NCBI GenBank assembly: GCA_002347025.1
Contig: DEAE01000010.1
Span: 62,001 to 126,000, forward strand
DNA length: 64,000 nucleotides
Reading direction: 5' to 3'
Source of the DNA: Acidobacteria bacterium UBA2990
GTDB lineage: Bacteria > Acidobacteriota > Vicinamibacteria > Vicinamibacterales > UBA8438
Below, in pieces: positions 1 to 8,027 of this stretch. The notes under the pieces were generated by a model that saw only the letters and a list, made by a program, of their open reading frames with translations, did not search any database and was not told the origin of the DNA. The position numbers were made by a program, and so were the translations under genes. Numbering within the stretch: the stretch's first letter is position 1; every line of letters starts with the position of its first letter.

Positions 1-24
1 TTTTACATGTGCGAGCAAGACTAA
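1..24 (+). CDS. 3' tail of an upstream gene (partial)
   Basis: An open frame enters from the left edge and ends with TAA at 22-24, directly before the ATG at 25. Only seven codons are visible, so identity cannot be judged. The zero-base spacing to the next gene fits a continuing operon. Since the following genes make menaquinone, the missing gene could be another enzyme of that pathway such as the true aminofutalosine synthase, but this is a guess. Confidence 0.3.
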   Translation, partial: FYMCEQD

Positions 25-945
25 ATGGAAGTTTTTGTGCCGATGGATGAAGCCCTGACAAGGGCGCTTCAGAGAATCGAGCAATCCGTTTCCCTTGAAG
101 AGCAAGATTGGGAGGCGCTGACTGCAGGGTCAGACCTGATTTCTGTTGGGTTGGCTGCTGATGAAGCTCGACGCCGTCATCACGGTGATCGGGTCACCTT
201 TGTGCAGGTTGTAGAGGTGCCACTCGATAACGCCGAGGCGTCAGATCCGATTCCGGAACAAGCTGGAGAGGTTCGACTGGTCGGTCGCCCTGAGACAGTG
301 TCCCAGACAATCAAGGCTGTCAAAGCCTTAGCGGATTGGGCCGGTGTGGTGCCCGTTACGGGGTTTGCGCTTGAAGACCTGTTAGATCTTTGCGGGAATA
401 AATCTGAAAAACTTGAAAGATTACTCCAGCAATTGCGCCAGGCTGGACTGGCGATGGTATCTAGAGTTGCGTTCGATGCACTTGGCAAGCCAGAGCCGAT
501 CCTGGCAGCGCTGAGAGCCGGTGGAATGGATGTAGCCAGTCTTTGTGTGGATTCTCCATCAGGTGCAACCTTTCGGGAGGCGTTGCTTGAGGTAGCCTCG
601 TGGAAGAGAGTTGGAACCGTATTTCGGAGCCTCGCACCGCTGGCTAGGATGGACCCGGATCTGCCTTCTACCGGATACGGTGACTTACGGAGGGTTGCAC
701 TTGCGCGACTCCTAGTTGACAATATCGGCTCAATTCAGGTTGACTGGGCGCGGCACGGTTCGAAGTTGTCCCAAGTGGCGTTGACCTTCGGTGCCGACGA
801 CGTGGACGCAGTTTCAGCGGTTGCTTCCAGTGATCAAGGATGGCGCCGTTCGCCGAGGGAAGAGATTCTGCGGAACATTGCCGCAGCCGGGCTTACTGCG
901 ATCAGAAGAAATGGTGGCTTCGAAGAGGTAGCTGATGAGGGTTGA
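25..945 (+). CDS. MqnE/MqnC-like protein lacking the radical-SAM cysteine motif
   Basis: This 306-residue protein resembles aminofutalosine synthase (MqnE) and related radical-SAM enzymes at both ends. Near residues 45-60 it has ADEARRRHHGDRVTFV, the stretch that in MqnE directly precedes the iron-sulfur motif. At residues 217-265 it has a segment (DNIGSIQVDW, QVALTFGADDVD) typical of the family's C-terminal part, followed by SPREEILRNIAAAG. Where CX3CX2C is expected (about 65-76) there is no cysteine, and the whole protein has only two (C123, C178). It is also shorter than MqnE (about 370-400). It therefore cannot bind a canonical 4Fe-4S cluster by that motif. It heads the visible menaquinone operon, so a scaffold, regulatory or partner role for the pathway is inferred. 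Start ATG 25 follows the previous stop without a gap; ATG 43 is possible. Confidence 0.65.
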   Translation: MEVFVPMDEALTRALQRIEQSVSLEEQDWEALTAGSDLISVGLAADEARRRHHGDRVTFVQVVEVPLDNAEASDPIPEQAGEVRLVGRPETVSQTIKAVKALADWAGVVPVTGFALEDLLDLCGNKSEKLERLLQQLRQAGLAMVSRVAFDALGKPEPILAALRAGGMDVASLCVDSPSGATFREALLEVASWKRVGTVFRSLAPLARMDPDLPSTGYGDLRRVALARLLVDNIGSIQVDWARHGSKLSQVALTFGADDVDAVSAVASSDQGWRRSPREEILRNIAAAGLTAIRRNGGFEEVADEG

Positions 946-988
946 ATCTCTTAACCCTTGACGATTGGAACGGGAGTTTCATCAGGTC

Positions 989-1783
989 ATGAGTGTAGTG
1001 CGCGTCTCCGCGGTTGAATACCTAAACGCCAAACCGCTTGTACATGGTTTGGACAGCCGGAATGATCTTTTTGATCTTCGTTATGATGTTCCAGCTCGGT
1101 GTGCCGCTCAATTACATGATCGTTCGGTGGAACTTGGTTTGATTCCATCTATCGAATATCTCGAAAACCCCGACTATCGTATCGTCCCAGATCTTGCAGT
1201 GGCTTCCGATGGCGATGTGGCCTCTGTCGCTTTGTTCACGACCCGTCCTGTCACTTCCTTGCGCTCGATCGCGGTCGATAGTAATTCTCGGACCTCGAGT
1301 ATGCTTCTCCGGATTTTGTGTGCGGAGTCGTGGGAAATTGAACCGAAGTTTGTGAAGCTGAGGCCAGACTTGCCTGTGATGTTGAAACGGTGCGATGCGG
1401 CCCTCTTAATTGGCGACCCTGCTTTATTTCTTGATTATGAGAGGCAGGGTCTTGAGAAAGTGGATCTGGGAGACGAATGGTCGGCACTGACTTCGTTGCC
1501 TTTCGTGTGGGCGACCTGGGTGGGAAGAAGTGGCATGCTAGCTGATGAGCACATCCAGGCGCTTCAGGGTGCGCGTAATGGTGGCAGTCAGTCGATAGAT
1601 CAAATTGTGGCAGATCATTGCTCTAATTACGATGAGGAGCAGCAAGAAGTCGCTCGGGAATATCTTCGCAAGAACGTATCATTTGGCCTCGATGATAGGG
1701 CGCTATCTGGACTCAAGAAATTTTTTGAATACGCACACGAACTCCGACTGGTTCAAACCAGCGCTGACCTCCGGTTCTTTTGA
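989..1783 (+). CDS. mqnA: Chorismate dehydratase MqnA
   Basis: MqnA removes water from chorismate to give 3-enolpyruvylbenzoate, the first step of the futalosine route to menaquinone in the cytoplasm. The protein has the family's opening VSAVEYLNAKPLVHGL and the substrate-pocket stretch LGLIPSIEYL near residue 45, and is about 264 residues, normal for the family. It has a two-lobed periplasmic-binding-protein-like fold in known members. The reading frame is open from a TTG at 965, but ATG 989 gives the family-like N-terminus and is preferred. It lies between the MqnE-like gene and mqnC, with 12 bases to the latter, as expected for a co-transcribed pathway. Confidence 0.9.
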   Translation: MSVVRVSAVEYLNAKPLVHGLDSRNDLFDLRYDVPARCAAQLHDRSVELGLIPSIEYLENPDYRIVPDLAVASDGDVASVALFTTRPVTSLRSIAVDSNSRTSSMLLRILCAESWEIEPKFVKLRPDLPVMLKRCDAALLIGDPALFLDYERQGLEKVDLGDEWSALTSLPFVWATWVGRSGMLADEHIQALQGARNGGSQSIDQIVADHCSNYDEEQQEVAREYLRKNVSFGLDDRALSGLKKFFEYAHELRLVQTSADLRFF

Positions 1784-1795
1784 GAGACCGGAACG

Positions 1796-3010
1796 ATGAG
1801 TGTCTCGTCTATTTCGGACCGTGTGCTGGCTGGGACGCGACTTGATCGCGACGAAGCACTTGAGCTCTACCTAGATTGCTCGACGAGTCAGTTAGGTCGT
1901 CTAGCCGGGGCTGTTCGAGCACGGAGACATCCAGCCGGACTCGTAACCTACATCATTGATCGCAACGTCAATTACACTAATGTTTGCATCGCTCGTTGTG
2001 CCTTTTGCGCCTTTTATAGACCTATCGGAGCCTCGGATGGCTACGTCCTTGGTTTCGAGTCAATTTTCCAGAAGATTGAGGAGACCATTGCGGTAGGCGG
2101 CGTGCAGTTGTTGTTACAAGGAGGGCACAACCCAGACTTGCCGCTCGACTGGTATGAAGATCTATTTGTCCAGATTAAGACGAGGTATCCAGATTTCAAA
2201 CTACATGCCTTGTCCCCGCCGGAGATTCTGCACCTTTCTCGTCTGTCGCAGCAGCCAGTATCAGTGGTAGTTGAGCGTTTGGTAGCTGCTGGGCTCGATA
2301 GTGTTCCTGGTGGGGGAGCCGAAATTCTTGTTGACAGCGTTCGCAGAAGGCTAAATTGCGAAAGTAAAGCCACGGCTGAGGAATGGCTGTCCGTCATGCG
2401 GCAGGTTCATCTGTCCGGTCTCCGTTCTACTGCAACAATGATGTACGGCAGTGTGGAGAATCCAGAGGACAGGGTCGAACACCTATGTCGGTTGCGAGAG
2501 CTGCAGGATGAAACTGGTGGATTCACCGCCTTTATAACTTGGAGCTATCAACCGCCTAATACCGAGTTGTCCGGAGTTGAGGCGACTGGTATTGAGTATC
2601 TTCGAACTTTGGCGCTGTCGCGGATTGTCCTAGACAATTTCGATAACCTTCAGGCTTCCTGGGTGACACAAGGCGGTAAGGTCGGACAGCTTAGCCTTGC
2701 CTTCGGTGCGAACGATATGGGCAGCGTCATGATCGAAGAGAACGTCGTTCGTGCGGCAGGGGCCGAATACTGTATGGACGAGGCGGAGATTGTCCGGAAC
2801 ATCGAAGATGCCGGTTACGTTCCCAAGCGGCGAAACATGGTTTACGACATCTTGGGCGATCCGCTTTACCGCCAACAATCAATCCCGCGTCGGACGAAGC
2901 TGGCTGTGGCCCGCAGGAACGGGGACGCCATAGCCCCGGTAGAATTATCCCGCTACTCGGCCAGGAGCCAGTTCGGAAAGCAACAACGGCAAGCTATCGA
3001 CAAGCCTTGA
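1796..3010 (+). CDS. mqnC: Dehypoxanthine futalosine cyclase MqnC (radical SAM)
   Basis: MqnC is a radical-SAM enzyme that cyclises dehypoxanthine futalosine to cyclic DHFL in menaquinone synthesis. The CX3CX2C motif for the 4Fe-4S cluster is present as C64-C68-C71 inside NYTNVCIARCAFCAFYRP, and the family stretch LLLQGGHNPDL follows near residue 101. The C-terminal half has DNFDNLQASW and LAFGANDMGS, typical of MqnC/MqnE. Length (404) is slightly above the usual 360-380, with a basic tail after about residue 365. It sits 12 bases after mqnA, and the next frame opens at its stop. The intact motif contrasts with the cysteine-free homologue at 25-945. Confidence 0.9.
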   Translation: MSVSSISDRVLAGTRLDRDEALELYLDCSTSQLGRLAGAVRARRHPAGLVTYIIDRNVNYTNVCIARCAFCAFYRPIGASDGYVLGFESIFQKIEETIAVGGVQLLLQGGHNPDLPLDWYEDLFVQIKTRYPDFKLHALSPPEILHLSRLSQQPVSVVVERLVAAGLDSVPGGGAEILVDSVRRRLNCESKATAEEWLSVMRQVHLSGLRSTATMMYGSVENPEDRVEHLCRLRELQDETGGFTAFITWSYQPPNTELSGVEATGIEYLRTLALSRIVLDNFDNLQASWVTQGGKVGQLSLAFGANDMGSVMIEENVVRAAGAEYCMDEAEIVRNIEDAGYVPKRRNMVYDILGDPLYRQQSIPRRTKLAVARRNGDAIAPVELSRYSARSQFGKQQRQAIDKP

Positions 3011-3123
3011 TTGGTTTGCGATCGGGCCCATCTTCTGTGTCTCTAGACCAGTGTCGTCTGGCCAAATGCCTTCAGGCAGTGGCTTCGATACAGGGCTTTG
3101 AGGGTTACTGTCCTCAGATATCT

Positions 3124-4332
3124 ATGATTCGCTACATTGCTGACTGGGTCCTGCCCATCAACGGTCCGGTAATGAGCCCCGGTTGGGTCGATGTCGACGG
3201 AGGTACGGTTGTCGGCCTCGGGAGTGCCGACTCCATGGGACCATCTCTTGCTCCAGTGGTTAGTTTAGGACCTACCGCGGTTCTTCCAGCGTTGGTTAAT
3301 GCCCACACCCATCTTGAGCTGTCTGACTTGCGTGGGGTCATTCCGCCCGCTTCGTCGATGCCTGACTGGGTGGGTCACCTGCTCTCCAATCGAGCCAGTC
3401 TTCGGCGGCCGGACTCGACCAAAATTAAAGAGGCCATCGCTGAGGCTCGTGCGTCTGGGACAGGATTATTCGGCGATATAGGCAACACGATGGCCGCAGT
3501 GCCGGAACTGGCAATGGCCGGTGTAGGGGCACGATTTTTTTGTGAAATTCTGGCTTTTCCGGATGAGGGAGCGGTTTCGGTTGTGGATAGGGTGGTGGAA
3601 AAAGTGTGTGTCGTGGCCAGGACCGACGGACTGCGATTTGGTTTGGCTGCCCATGCACCGTTCTCAGTCGGTCGGTCAGCGTTTGAGGCTCTCGGTGAAG
3701 CAGCACGGACTACGGTTTGTGGGCCACGTTCAATTCACTTAGCGGAGTCTCCCCAAGAATTGGAGTTTTTAAAGACGGGCGGCGGTCCTTGGCGAGAATT
3801 GTTGGAGAGACTGGGGCGTTGGGATCCAAGTTGGGTTGTGCCGGAATGTGGGCCAGTTGAGTACCTGGATCGATTGGGCTGGCTCGATGGGAACCTTGTT
3901 GCTGTTCACGGTGTTCAGTTAACCGATGCGGAGCTGGATCTTTTGGCAAAGCGTGGTGCGACGCTTGTGACTTGTCCAAGGAGTAACGAGTGGACAGGAG
4001 TGGGTCATCCTCCGATAAGCCGATTCATTCGTTCGGGGATTCGGTTGGCAGTTGGAACGGATAGCCTTGCTAGTGTGCCCGATCTTAATCTGTTTACTGA
4101 GCTCCGGCAGATGCGACGACTTGCGCCTGAGGTGCCAGCTCATCAACTGTTAGCATGCGCCACGGTGGCAGGGGCTGAGGCCCTAGGGTTTGGTGAGATG
4201 TATGGCACGATAACCCGAGGTCACCGCGCAGCACTAATTGGGGTGAAGGCTCCAGCTGCTATTGGCAATGTGGAAGAATACCTACTAGGTGGTATAGATC
4301 CAGGCCAGGTGTTCTGGCTTGAGCAAGAGTGA
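3124..4332 (+). CDS. mqnX: Aminofutalosine deaminase-like amidohydrolase
   Basis: An amidohydrolase-superfamily enzyme that by position should deaminate 6-amino-6-deoxyfutalosine to futalosine. Seen in the sequence: the metal-binding HxH in VNAHTHLELSDL (H61 and H63), HAPFSVG, SIHLAESPQE, VHGVQLTDAEL and the late metal aspartate in GTDSLASVPDLN, in the order usual for the ATZ/TRZ-like family. About 402 residues. The frame is open upstream to a TTG at 3007 that overlaps the mqnC stop, but the first 39 residues of that longer form look unrelated to the family, so ATG 3124 is chosen. Its 3' end overlaps the next gene by four bases. The substrate is inferred from the operon and not read from the protein alone. 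Confidence 0.8.
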   Translation: MIRYIADWVLPINGPVMSPGWVDVDGGTVVGLGSADSMGPSLAPVVSLGPTAVLPALVNAHTHLELSDLRGVIPPASSMPDWVGHLLSNRASLRRPDSTKIKEAIAEARASGTGLFGDIGNTMAAVPELAMAGVGARFFCEILAFPDEGAVSVVDRVVEKVCVVARTDGLRFGLAAHAPFSVGRSAFEALGEAARTTVCGPRSIHLAESPQELEFLKTGGGPWRELLERLGRWDPSWVVPECGPVEYLDRLGWLDGNLVAVHGVQLTDAELDLLAKRGATLVTCPRSNEWTGVGHPPISRFIRSGIRLAVGTDSLASVPDLNLFTELRQMRRLAPEVPAHQLLACATVAGAEALGFGEMYGTITRGHRAALIGVKAPAAIGNVEEYLLGGIDPGQVFWLEQE

Positions 4333-5210
4333 CTGGATTGGTTCACTGTCGACATCAGATGTTACGCCTCAGGCTTTACCTGTCGTTTGTGCGATTCGGA
4401 CACACGGTATTCGCTCTACCGTTTGCCTTGGTGGGGGCTCTACTTGCTTCTCAGCAGTATCCCATCACGATGGGCCGAGCCGGCTGGATCATTGCGGCTA
4501 TGGTGACGGCTCGCACAGCGGCTATGGGTTTTAATCGCCTGGTGGATGCTCGATTTGATGCGCTAAACCCCAGAACAGCGGACAGGGAACTGCCTCGTGG
4601 TGCGCTTAAAGGCAGTGATGCTGTGGTGCTCATTGGAGTGTCTTCGGTGGCCTTTGTTCTTGTTACTACCCAGCTCGGTCTGCTCTGCTTAGTGCTATCA
4701 CCAGTGGCGCTCGTGATCGTGTTTTGGTATTCCTTAGCCAAGCGATATACAGCGTTCACGCAGTTGTTTCTTGGACTAGCATTGGCAGTTGCTCCAGTCG
4801 GAGGCTGGTTGGCAGCAGGTGGTAGAGGTGGCTTGGAACCCTGGTTGCTGGCTCTGGGCACAGGGGCTTGGGTTGCTGGATTCGATATCTTTTATGCCTG
4901 TCAGGATTTGGAGTTCGATCGTGCCAACGGTCTCCAGTCCATTCCAGCACGCTTCGGGGTTCAGAGGTCCTTGATCATTGCTCGCTGTTTACATGTTGTT
5001 ACAGTTTTGGCACTGGCAGCGGTAGTGTTGGTTGTGCCGCTGGGGTGGGTGTATCTTGCTGGCGTGACTGGTGTGGCTTTGTTGCTTATATATGAACAAT
5101 CACTCGTAAGGGCGGATGATCTTTCTCGTGTCAAACAGGCATTCGACTTAAACGGTTATGTTGGCTTCTTTTATCTGATGACAACGACAGGGGCGGTCTA
5201 TGTCGGATGA
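4329..5210 (+). CDS. mqnP: UbiA-family prenyltransferase MqnP
   Basis: A membrane prenyltransferase expected to attach the polyprenyl tail to the naphthoate ring precursor in the futalosine pathway. The N-terminus RFGHTVFALPFALVGALLA and the first aspartate-rich motif NRLVDARFDALNPRTADRELP match the UbiA/MqnP family. The second motif is DIFYACQDLEFDRANGL. Several hydrophobic spans follow through the protein. The GTG at 4329 overlaps the deaminase stop by four bases; ATG 4359 would give the typical family N-terminus and is a good alternative. The 3' end overlaps the UbiX-like gene by 11 bases, showing tight coupling. Confidence 0.87.
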   Translation: MTGLVHCRHQMLRLRLYLSFVRFGHTVFALPFALVGALLASQQYPITMGRAGWIIAAMVTARTAAMGFNRLVDARFDALNPRTADRELPRGALKGSDAVVLIGVSSVAFVLVTTQLGLLCLVLSPVALVIVFWYSLAKRYTAFTQLFLGLALAVAPVGGWLAAGGRGGLEPWLLALGTGAWVAGFDIFYACQDLEFDRANGLQSIPARFGVQRSLIIARCLHVVTVLALAAVVLVVPLGWVYLAGVTGVALLLIYEQSLVRADDLSRVKQAFDLNGYVGFFYLMTTTGAVYVG

Positions 5211-5814
5211 ATCTGGTCGTTGTATCGCGGTTGGTGTGACTGGGGCCAGTGGAGCGCTTTATGCGGTGCGTACGATCGCGGCGCTTTTATCAATAGGTTG
5301 TCGAGTCGAGCTCGTAGCATCTGATTTTGGGCGCCGCTTGCTTCGTGATGAACTCGGTGAATTTGGGGCAATCGAGCACCTACCTGAGTACCTGGTGAAT
5401 CGATACGGAAAAGATGTGCAGTCAGGAACCCTGAAGGTACACAGTAATAGAGATGTAGGGGCATCTATTGCGAGCGGAAGTTACGCTTGCGATGGCATGG
5501 TCATTGTGCCGTGTTCGATGAAAACTCTGGCTGGCGTGGCCAATGGGCTATCTCGTACACTTATCGAGCGCGGTGCTGATGTCATGCTAAAGGAACGTCG
5601 TCCGTTGATCATTGTTCCTAGAGAGACTCCGATGAGTCTGATCCAGTTGCGGAATTTGGTGACATCAGCCGAAGCAGGTGCGTTGGTCATGCCGGCAATG
5701 CCGGCATTCTATCAAGGCCCGAAGACGCTTGATGACCTGGCGGATTTTATGGCCGGCAAGATCCTTGCAGCCCTTGGGTTTTCTCATCAGCTCTATCCTT
5801 CATGGGAGGGATGA
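5200..5814 (+). CDS. UbiX-like flavin prenyltransferase
   Basis: UbiX proteins make prenylated FMN, the cofactor of UbiD-type decarboxylases. In futalosine gene sets a UbiX/UbiD-like pair is thought to decarboxylate the prenylated naphthoate. Diagnostic stretches seen: VGVTGASGALYAVR at the FMN-binding N-terminus, GMVIVPCSMKTLAGVANG in the middle and PRETPMSLIQLRNL then MPAMPAFYQGPKTLDDL towards the end. Length 204 is normal. It overlaps mqnP and ends inside the start of the methyltransferase gene. The UbiD-like partner is not in the window. Gene naming for this step varies, so no symbol is assigned. Confidence 0.85.
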   Translation: MSDESGRCIAVGVTGASGALYAVRTIAALLSIGCRVELVASDFGRRLLRDELGEFGAIEHLPEYLVNRYGKDVQSGTLKVHSNRDVGASIASGSYACDGMVIVPCSMKTLAGVANGLSRTLIERGADVMLKERRPLIIVPRETPMSLIQLRNLVTSAEAGALVMPAMPAFYQGPKTLDDLADFMAGKILAALGFSHQLYPSWEG

Positions 5815-6572
5815 TGGCAAATCAAAAAGGTGAAAAAGAGAAACCGGTTTCAACGTTGCTCAGCAAAGAGCCTTGGCGAATTGCTGGAATGTTTAATGCT
5901 ATCGCGCATCGCTATGATCAGATCAATCACTTGCTCAGTATGGGACTCGATCGTCGGTGGCGTCGACGTTCCATTCAAGCTCTTGAGCTCTCTGGTGGTG
6001 CCTATGTGGTTGATGTTTGTACTGGAACTGCCGATCTCGCAGTGACAGCTTCCCGCCATGTTCCATCCCCAGGTTTAGTGTTGGGGGTAGATTTTTCAGA
6101 TGGCATGTTGTCGTTTGGCCAAGAGAAGTTGCGGTCGGCTGGATTGGGGAGTGTAGTGCGGCTTGCCCGAGGAGATGCCTGCTCTCTTCCCTGCAGATCT
6201 GATTGGGCTAATGCCGTGACGGTTGGTTTCGGGCTCCGTAATGTTGCCGAAACAGAACAGGCTGTCAGGGAAATGTATCGGGTGCTCAAGCCAAGGGGAC
6301 AACTGGCGATCTTAGAGTTTGGGGAACCCCGTCTGCCGGTGCTGCGAACTATGTATCTTTGGTATTTCCGACGGGTTCTTCCTTGGATTGGCCATCGATT
6401 ATCAAAACATTCTGAGGCGTATGCTTACCTTCCCGCTTCGGTCAGTGCTTTTTTGGGACAGAAGGCGCTTGTAGAATTACTCGAGGTGTGTGGTTTTACT
6501 GATGTTCGTCTTGTCCGTCTCACCTTCGGCGTTGTTTGTCTGTACGTTGCTAGAAAACCAAGTAAGGGCTGA
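5814..6572 (+). CDS. menG: Demethylmenaquinone methyltransferase (UbiE/MenG)
   Basis: A class I SAM-dependent methyltransferase performing the last step, C-methylation of demethylmenaquinone to menaquinone. The N-terminus has FNAIAHRYDQINHLLSMGLDRRWRRR, split here as FNAIAHRYDQ and LLSMGLDRRW, both diagnostic of UbiE. The SAM loop is VVDVCTGTADLAV and the post-I region is VLGVDFSDGML. FGLRNV and the C-terminal AYLPASVSAF are also typical. A strong GGGAGGG at 5804-5810 sits three bases before ATG 5814; ATG 5811 and 5802 are in frame but poorly spaced from it. It closes the menaquinone operon, as the next gene has its own promoter. Confidence 0.92.
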   Translation: MANQKGEKEKPVSTLLSKEPWRIAGMFNAIAHRYDQINHLLSMGLDRRWRRRSIQALELSGGAYVVDVCTGTADLAVTASRHVPSPGLVLGVDFSDGMLSFGQEKLRSAGLGSVVRLARGDACSLPCRSDWANAVTVGFGLRNVAETEQAVREMYRVLKPRGQLAILEFGEPRLPVLRTMYLWYFRRVLPWIGHRLSKHSEAYAYLPASVSAFLGQKALVELLEVCGFTDVRLVRLTFGVVCLYVARKPSKG

Positions 6573-6691
6573 CTGTTTGGTGCCCCTTTCGAAAGCTGGG
6601 GGAGAACGGCAGGGTCTCTGAGGGTTCACTGCGGAATGACTAATTCTGCTTTTGGGCTGAGGTATTTCGCCAATCTGGGCAAGGCGACTCG

Positions 6692-6719
6692 TTGCTAGTT
6701 TAAACACACCTGATATACT
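6692..6719 (+). promoter_or_regulatory. Sigma-70-type promoter before the TonB-like gene
   Basis: TTGCTA at 6692-6697 and TATACT at 6714-6719 are 16 bases apart, and a TG one base before the -10 box makes it an extended -10. Transcription would begin near 6726, leaving a leader of only about 11 bases before ATG 6737. It separates this gene from the menaquinone operon. Confidence 0.55.
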
Positions 6720-6736
6720 CGCTAACCACTGTCATT

Positions 6737-7792
6737 ATGCACTTCGACTTCGAGGGGCGATACTTCGATACGCCGTCTTTAGAGTCGGCGATGTCATGGC
6801 GTGAGCGCCTGCTCGTCTCATTCTTCGTGCATCTTCTTGCCCTAGTATTGGCACTGGTCCTACCACAGCTTCAGTTTGTGCAAGATGCGGCGCAACGCAG
6901 AGCAGAGCGGTTGGCTGCGTTGACTCAAGAAGAACAAAGGTTTGCACTTCTGCAGGATCGGTCGAACGAGCCCACTTTCATCTTTGTTGAACCGCTGATT
7001 GATACACCAGCCCCGTCTTCGCCTCCTTTGGCGCCGTTGTCAGATCTCGATCGTGTGGCGCAGTCCCCCGATCAATCAGAGATGCCGCTTAACGATTTGC
7101 CGAATGCTGAAGGAAACTCGTTTGATTACATCCAAAGCGAGAACATGTCCGATGATCGAGACCTTGGTGCCTTGGCAGATGAGGAGACGAATGTTTCAGA
7201 CGTTGGGACTGAAGGACTAGGGGATGTTCTAGACGGAGATAGCTTTGAAGAGAATCTAGGGACCGAAGATTCGGTTGTAGCGCGAGCTGACGAGCGTGGA
7301 CAGGTGAGCCCAGAGTTTGATGCAGCAGAGAATCGACCTACTGAGTTCGGGGCACCGAGTGCAAGCGCGCGACCTGGACGAATCTTGAACCAAGCGTTAG
7401 GGCGCTTGGATGGCGTTGCGAGAAGTCAATCATTCCATAATCTCAGAGGGCAGACTGATCGGTATGGGCCGGATATTCAGTTTGATTCGAAGGGAGCTGA
7501 CTTCGGGGTTTGGATTAGGCGATTTCGTGCACAGATTTACCGTAATTGGTTTATTCCATACGCTGCAATGTCTATGTCTGGAAATGTGGTTCTTACCTTC
7601 AATGTCCATAAGGATGGAGCGTTGACTGAGCTCGCGATCCAGCGACCCTCCACTGTTGATGCTTTTACCAACTCGGCTTATAACGCGCTACGTGGATCAA
7701 ATCCTACGTATCCATTGCCTCCAGAATATCCAGATGACCAGGCTTTCTTCACGGTAACTTTCTACTTTAATGAGCGTCCTCCTGGACGTTGA
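6737..7792 (+). CDS. TonB C-terminal domain protein (energy transducer-like)
   Basis: The 351-residue protein has a short cytoplasmic start, one hydrophobic span at about residues 27-45 (VSFFVHLLALVLALVLP), a long acidic, proline- and serine-rich periplasmic linker, and a C-terminal TonB-like domain at about 258-345 (FRAQIYRNWFIPYAAM, GNVVLTFNVHKDGALT, YPLPPEYPDDQAFFTVTFYF). Such proteins link inner-membrane proton force to outer-membrane receptors or, in TolA/GltJ-like cases, organise the envelope or cell surface machinery. No exbB/exbD is adjacent, so the partner is unknown. The linker is acidic and lacks the Pro-Lys/Pro-Glu repeats of enteric TonB. Confidence 0.75.
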   Translation: MHFDFEGRYFDTPSLESAMSWRERLLVSFFVHLLALVLALVLPQLQFVQDAAQRRAERLAALTQEEQRFALLQDRSNEPTFIFVEPLIDTPAPSSPPLAPLSDLDRVAQSPDQSEMPLNDLPNAEGNSFDYIQSENMSDDRDLGALADEETNVSDVGTEGLGDVLDGDSFEENLGTEDSVVARADERGQVSPEFDAAENRPTEFGAPSASARPGRILNQALGRLDGVARSQSFHNLRGQTDRYGPDIQFDSKGADFGVWIRRFRAQIYRNWFIPYAAMSMSGNVVLTFNVHKDGALTELAIQRPSTVDAFTNSAYNALRGSNPTYPLPPEYPDDQAFFTVTFYFNERPPGR

Positions 7793-7934
7793 ATAGTTGG
7801 CATGCCTAACAGGCTAACTAGCCTTGGGATTGGACAAGGCAGTTGGTGGTATTCGGTTGTGGTTGACGTTGTGGTGACCGCTCTTGGCTATTGCGTCCGT
7901 TTTGGTTGATTCGAATTATCGGTAAAGTTGGTTC

Positions 7935-8027
7935 ATGGCCTTGTTGGATAGTCTTGGTGTTAATCCGGCTCACATTTCGGAGACCGAAGGGCAGAACATC
8001 GACTACATATTTCTTGGTGTTTTATGA
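7935..8027 (+). CDS. Candidate 30-codon ORF coupled to miaA
   Basis: A short frame from ATG 7935 to TGA 8025-8027 overlaps the miaA start codon in an ATGA junction. The upstream in-frame stop is at 7923-7925, so the frame is short by nature. No strong ribosome binding site is seen. It could be a small leader that couples translation to miaA, or chance. The rest of 7793-7934 shows nothing recognisable. Confidence 0.22.
   Translation: MALLDSLGVNPAHISETEGQNIDYIFLGVL

Noticed and set aside
180..722. 180-codon minus-strand frame inside the MqnE-like gene
   Set aside because: Antisense shadow of a gene whose plus-strand protein has clear family stretches; low-complexity Ser/Thr/Arg composition and no ribosome site.
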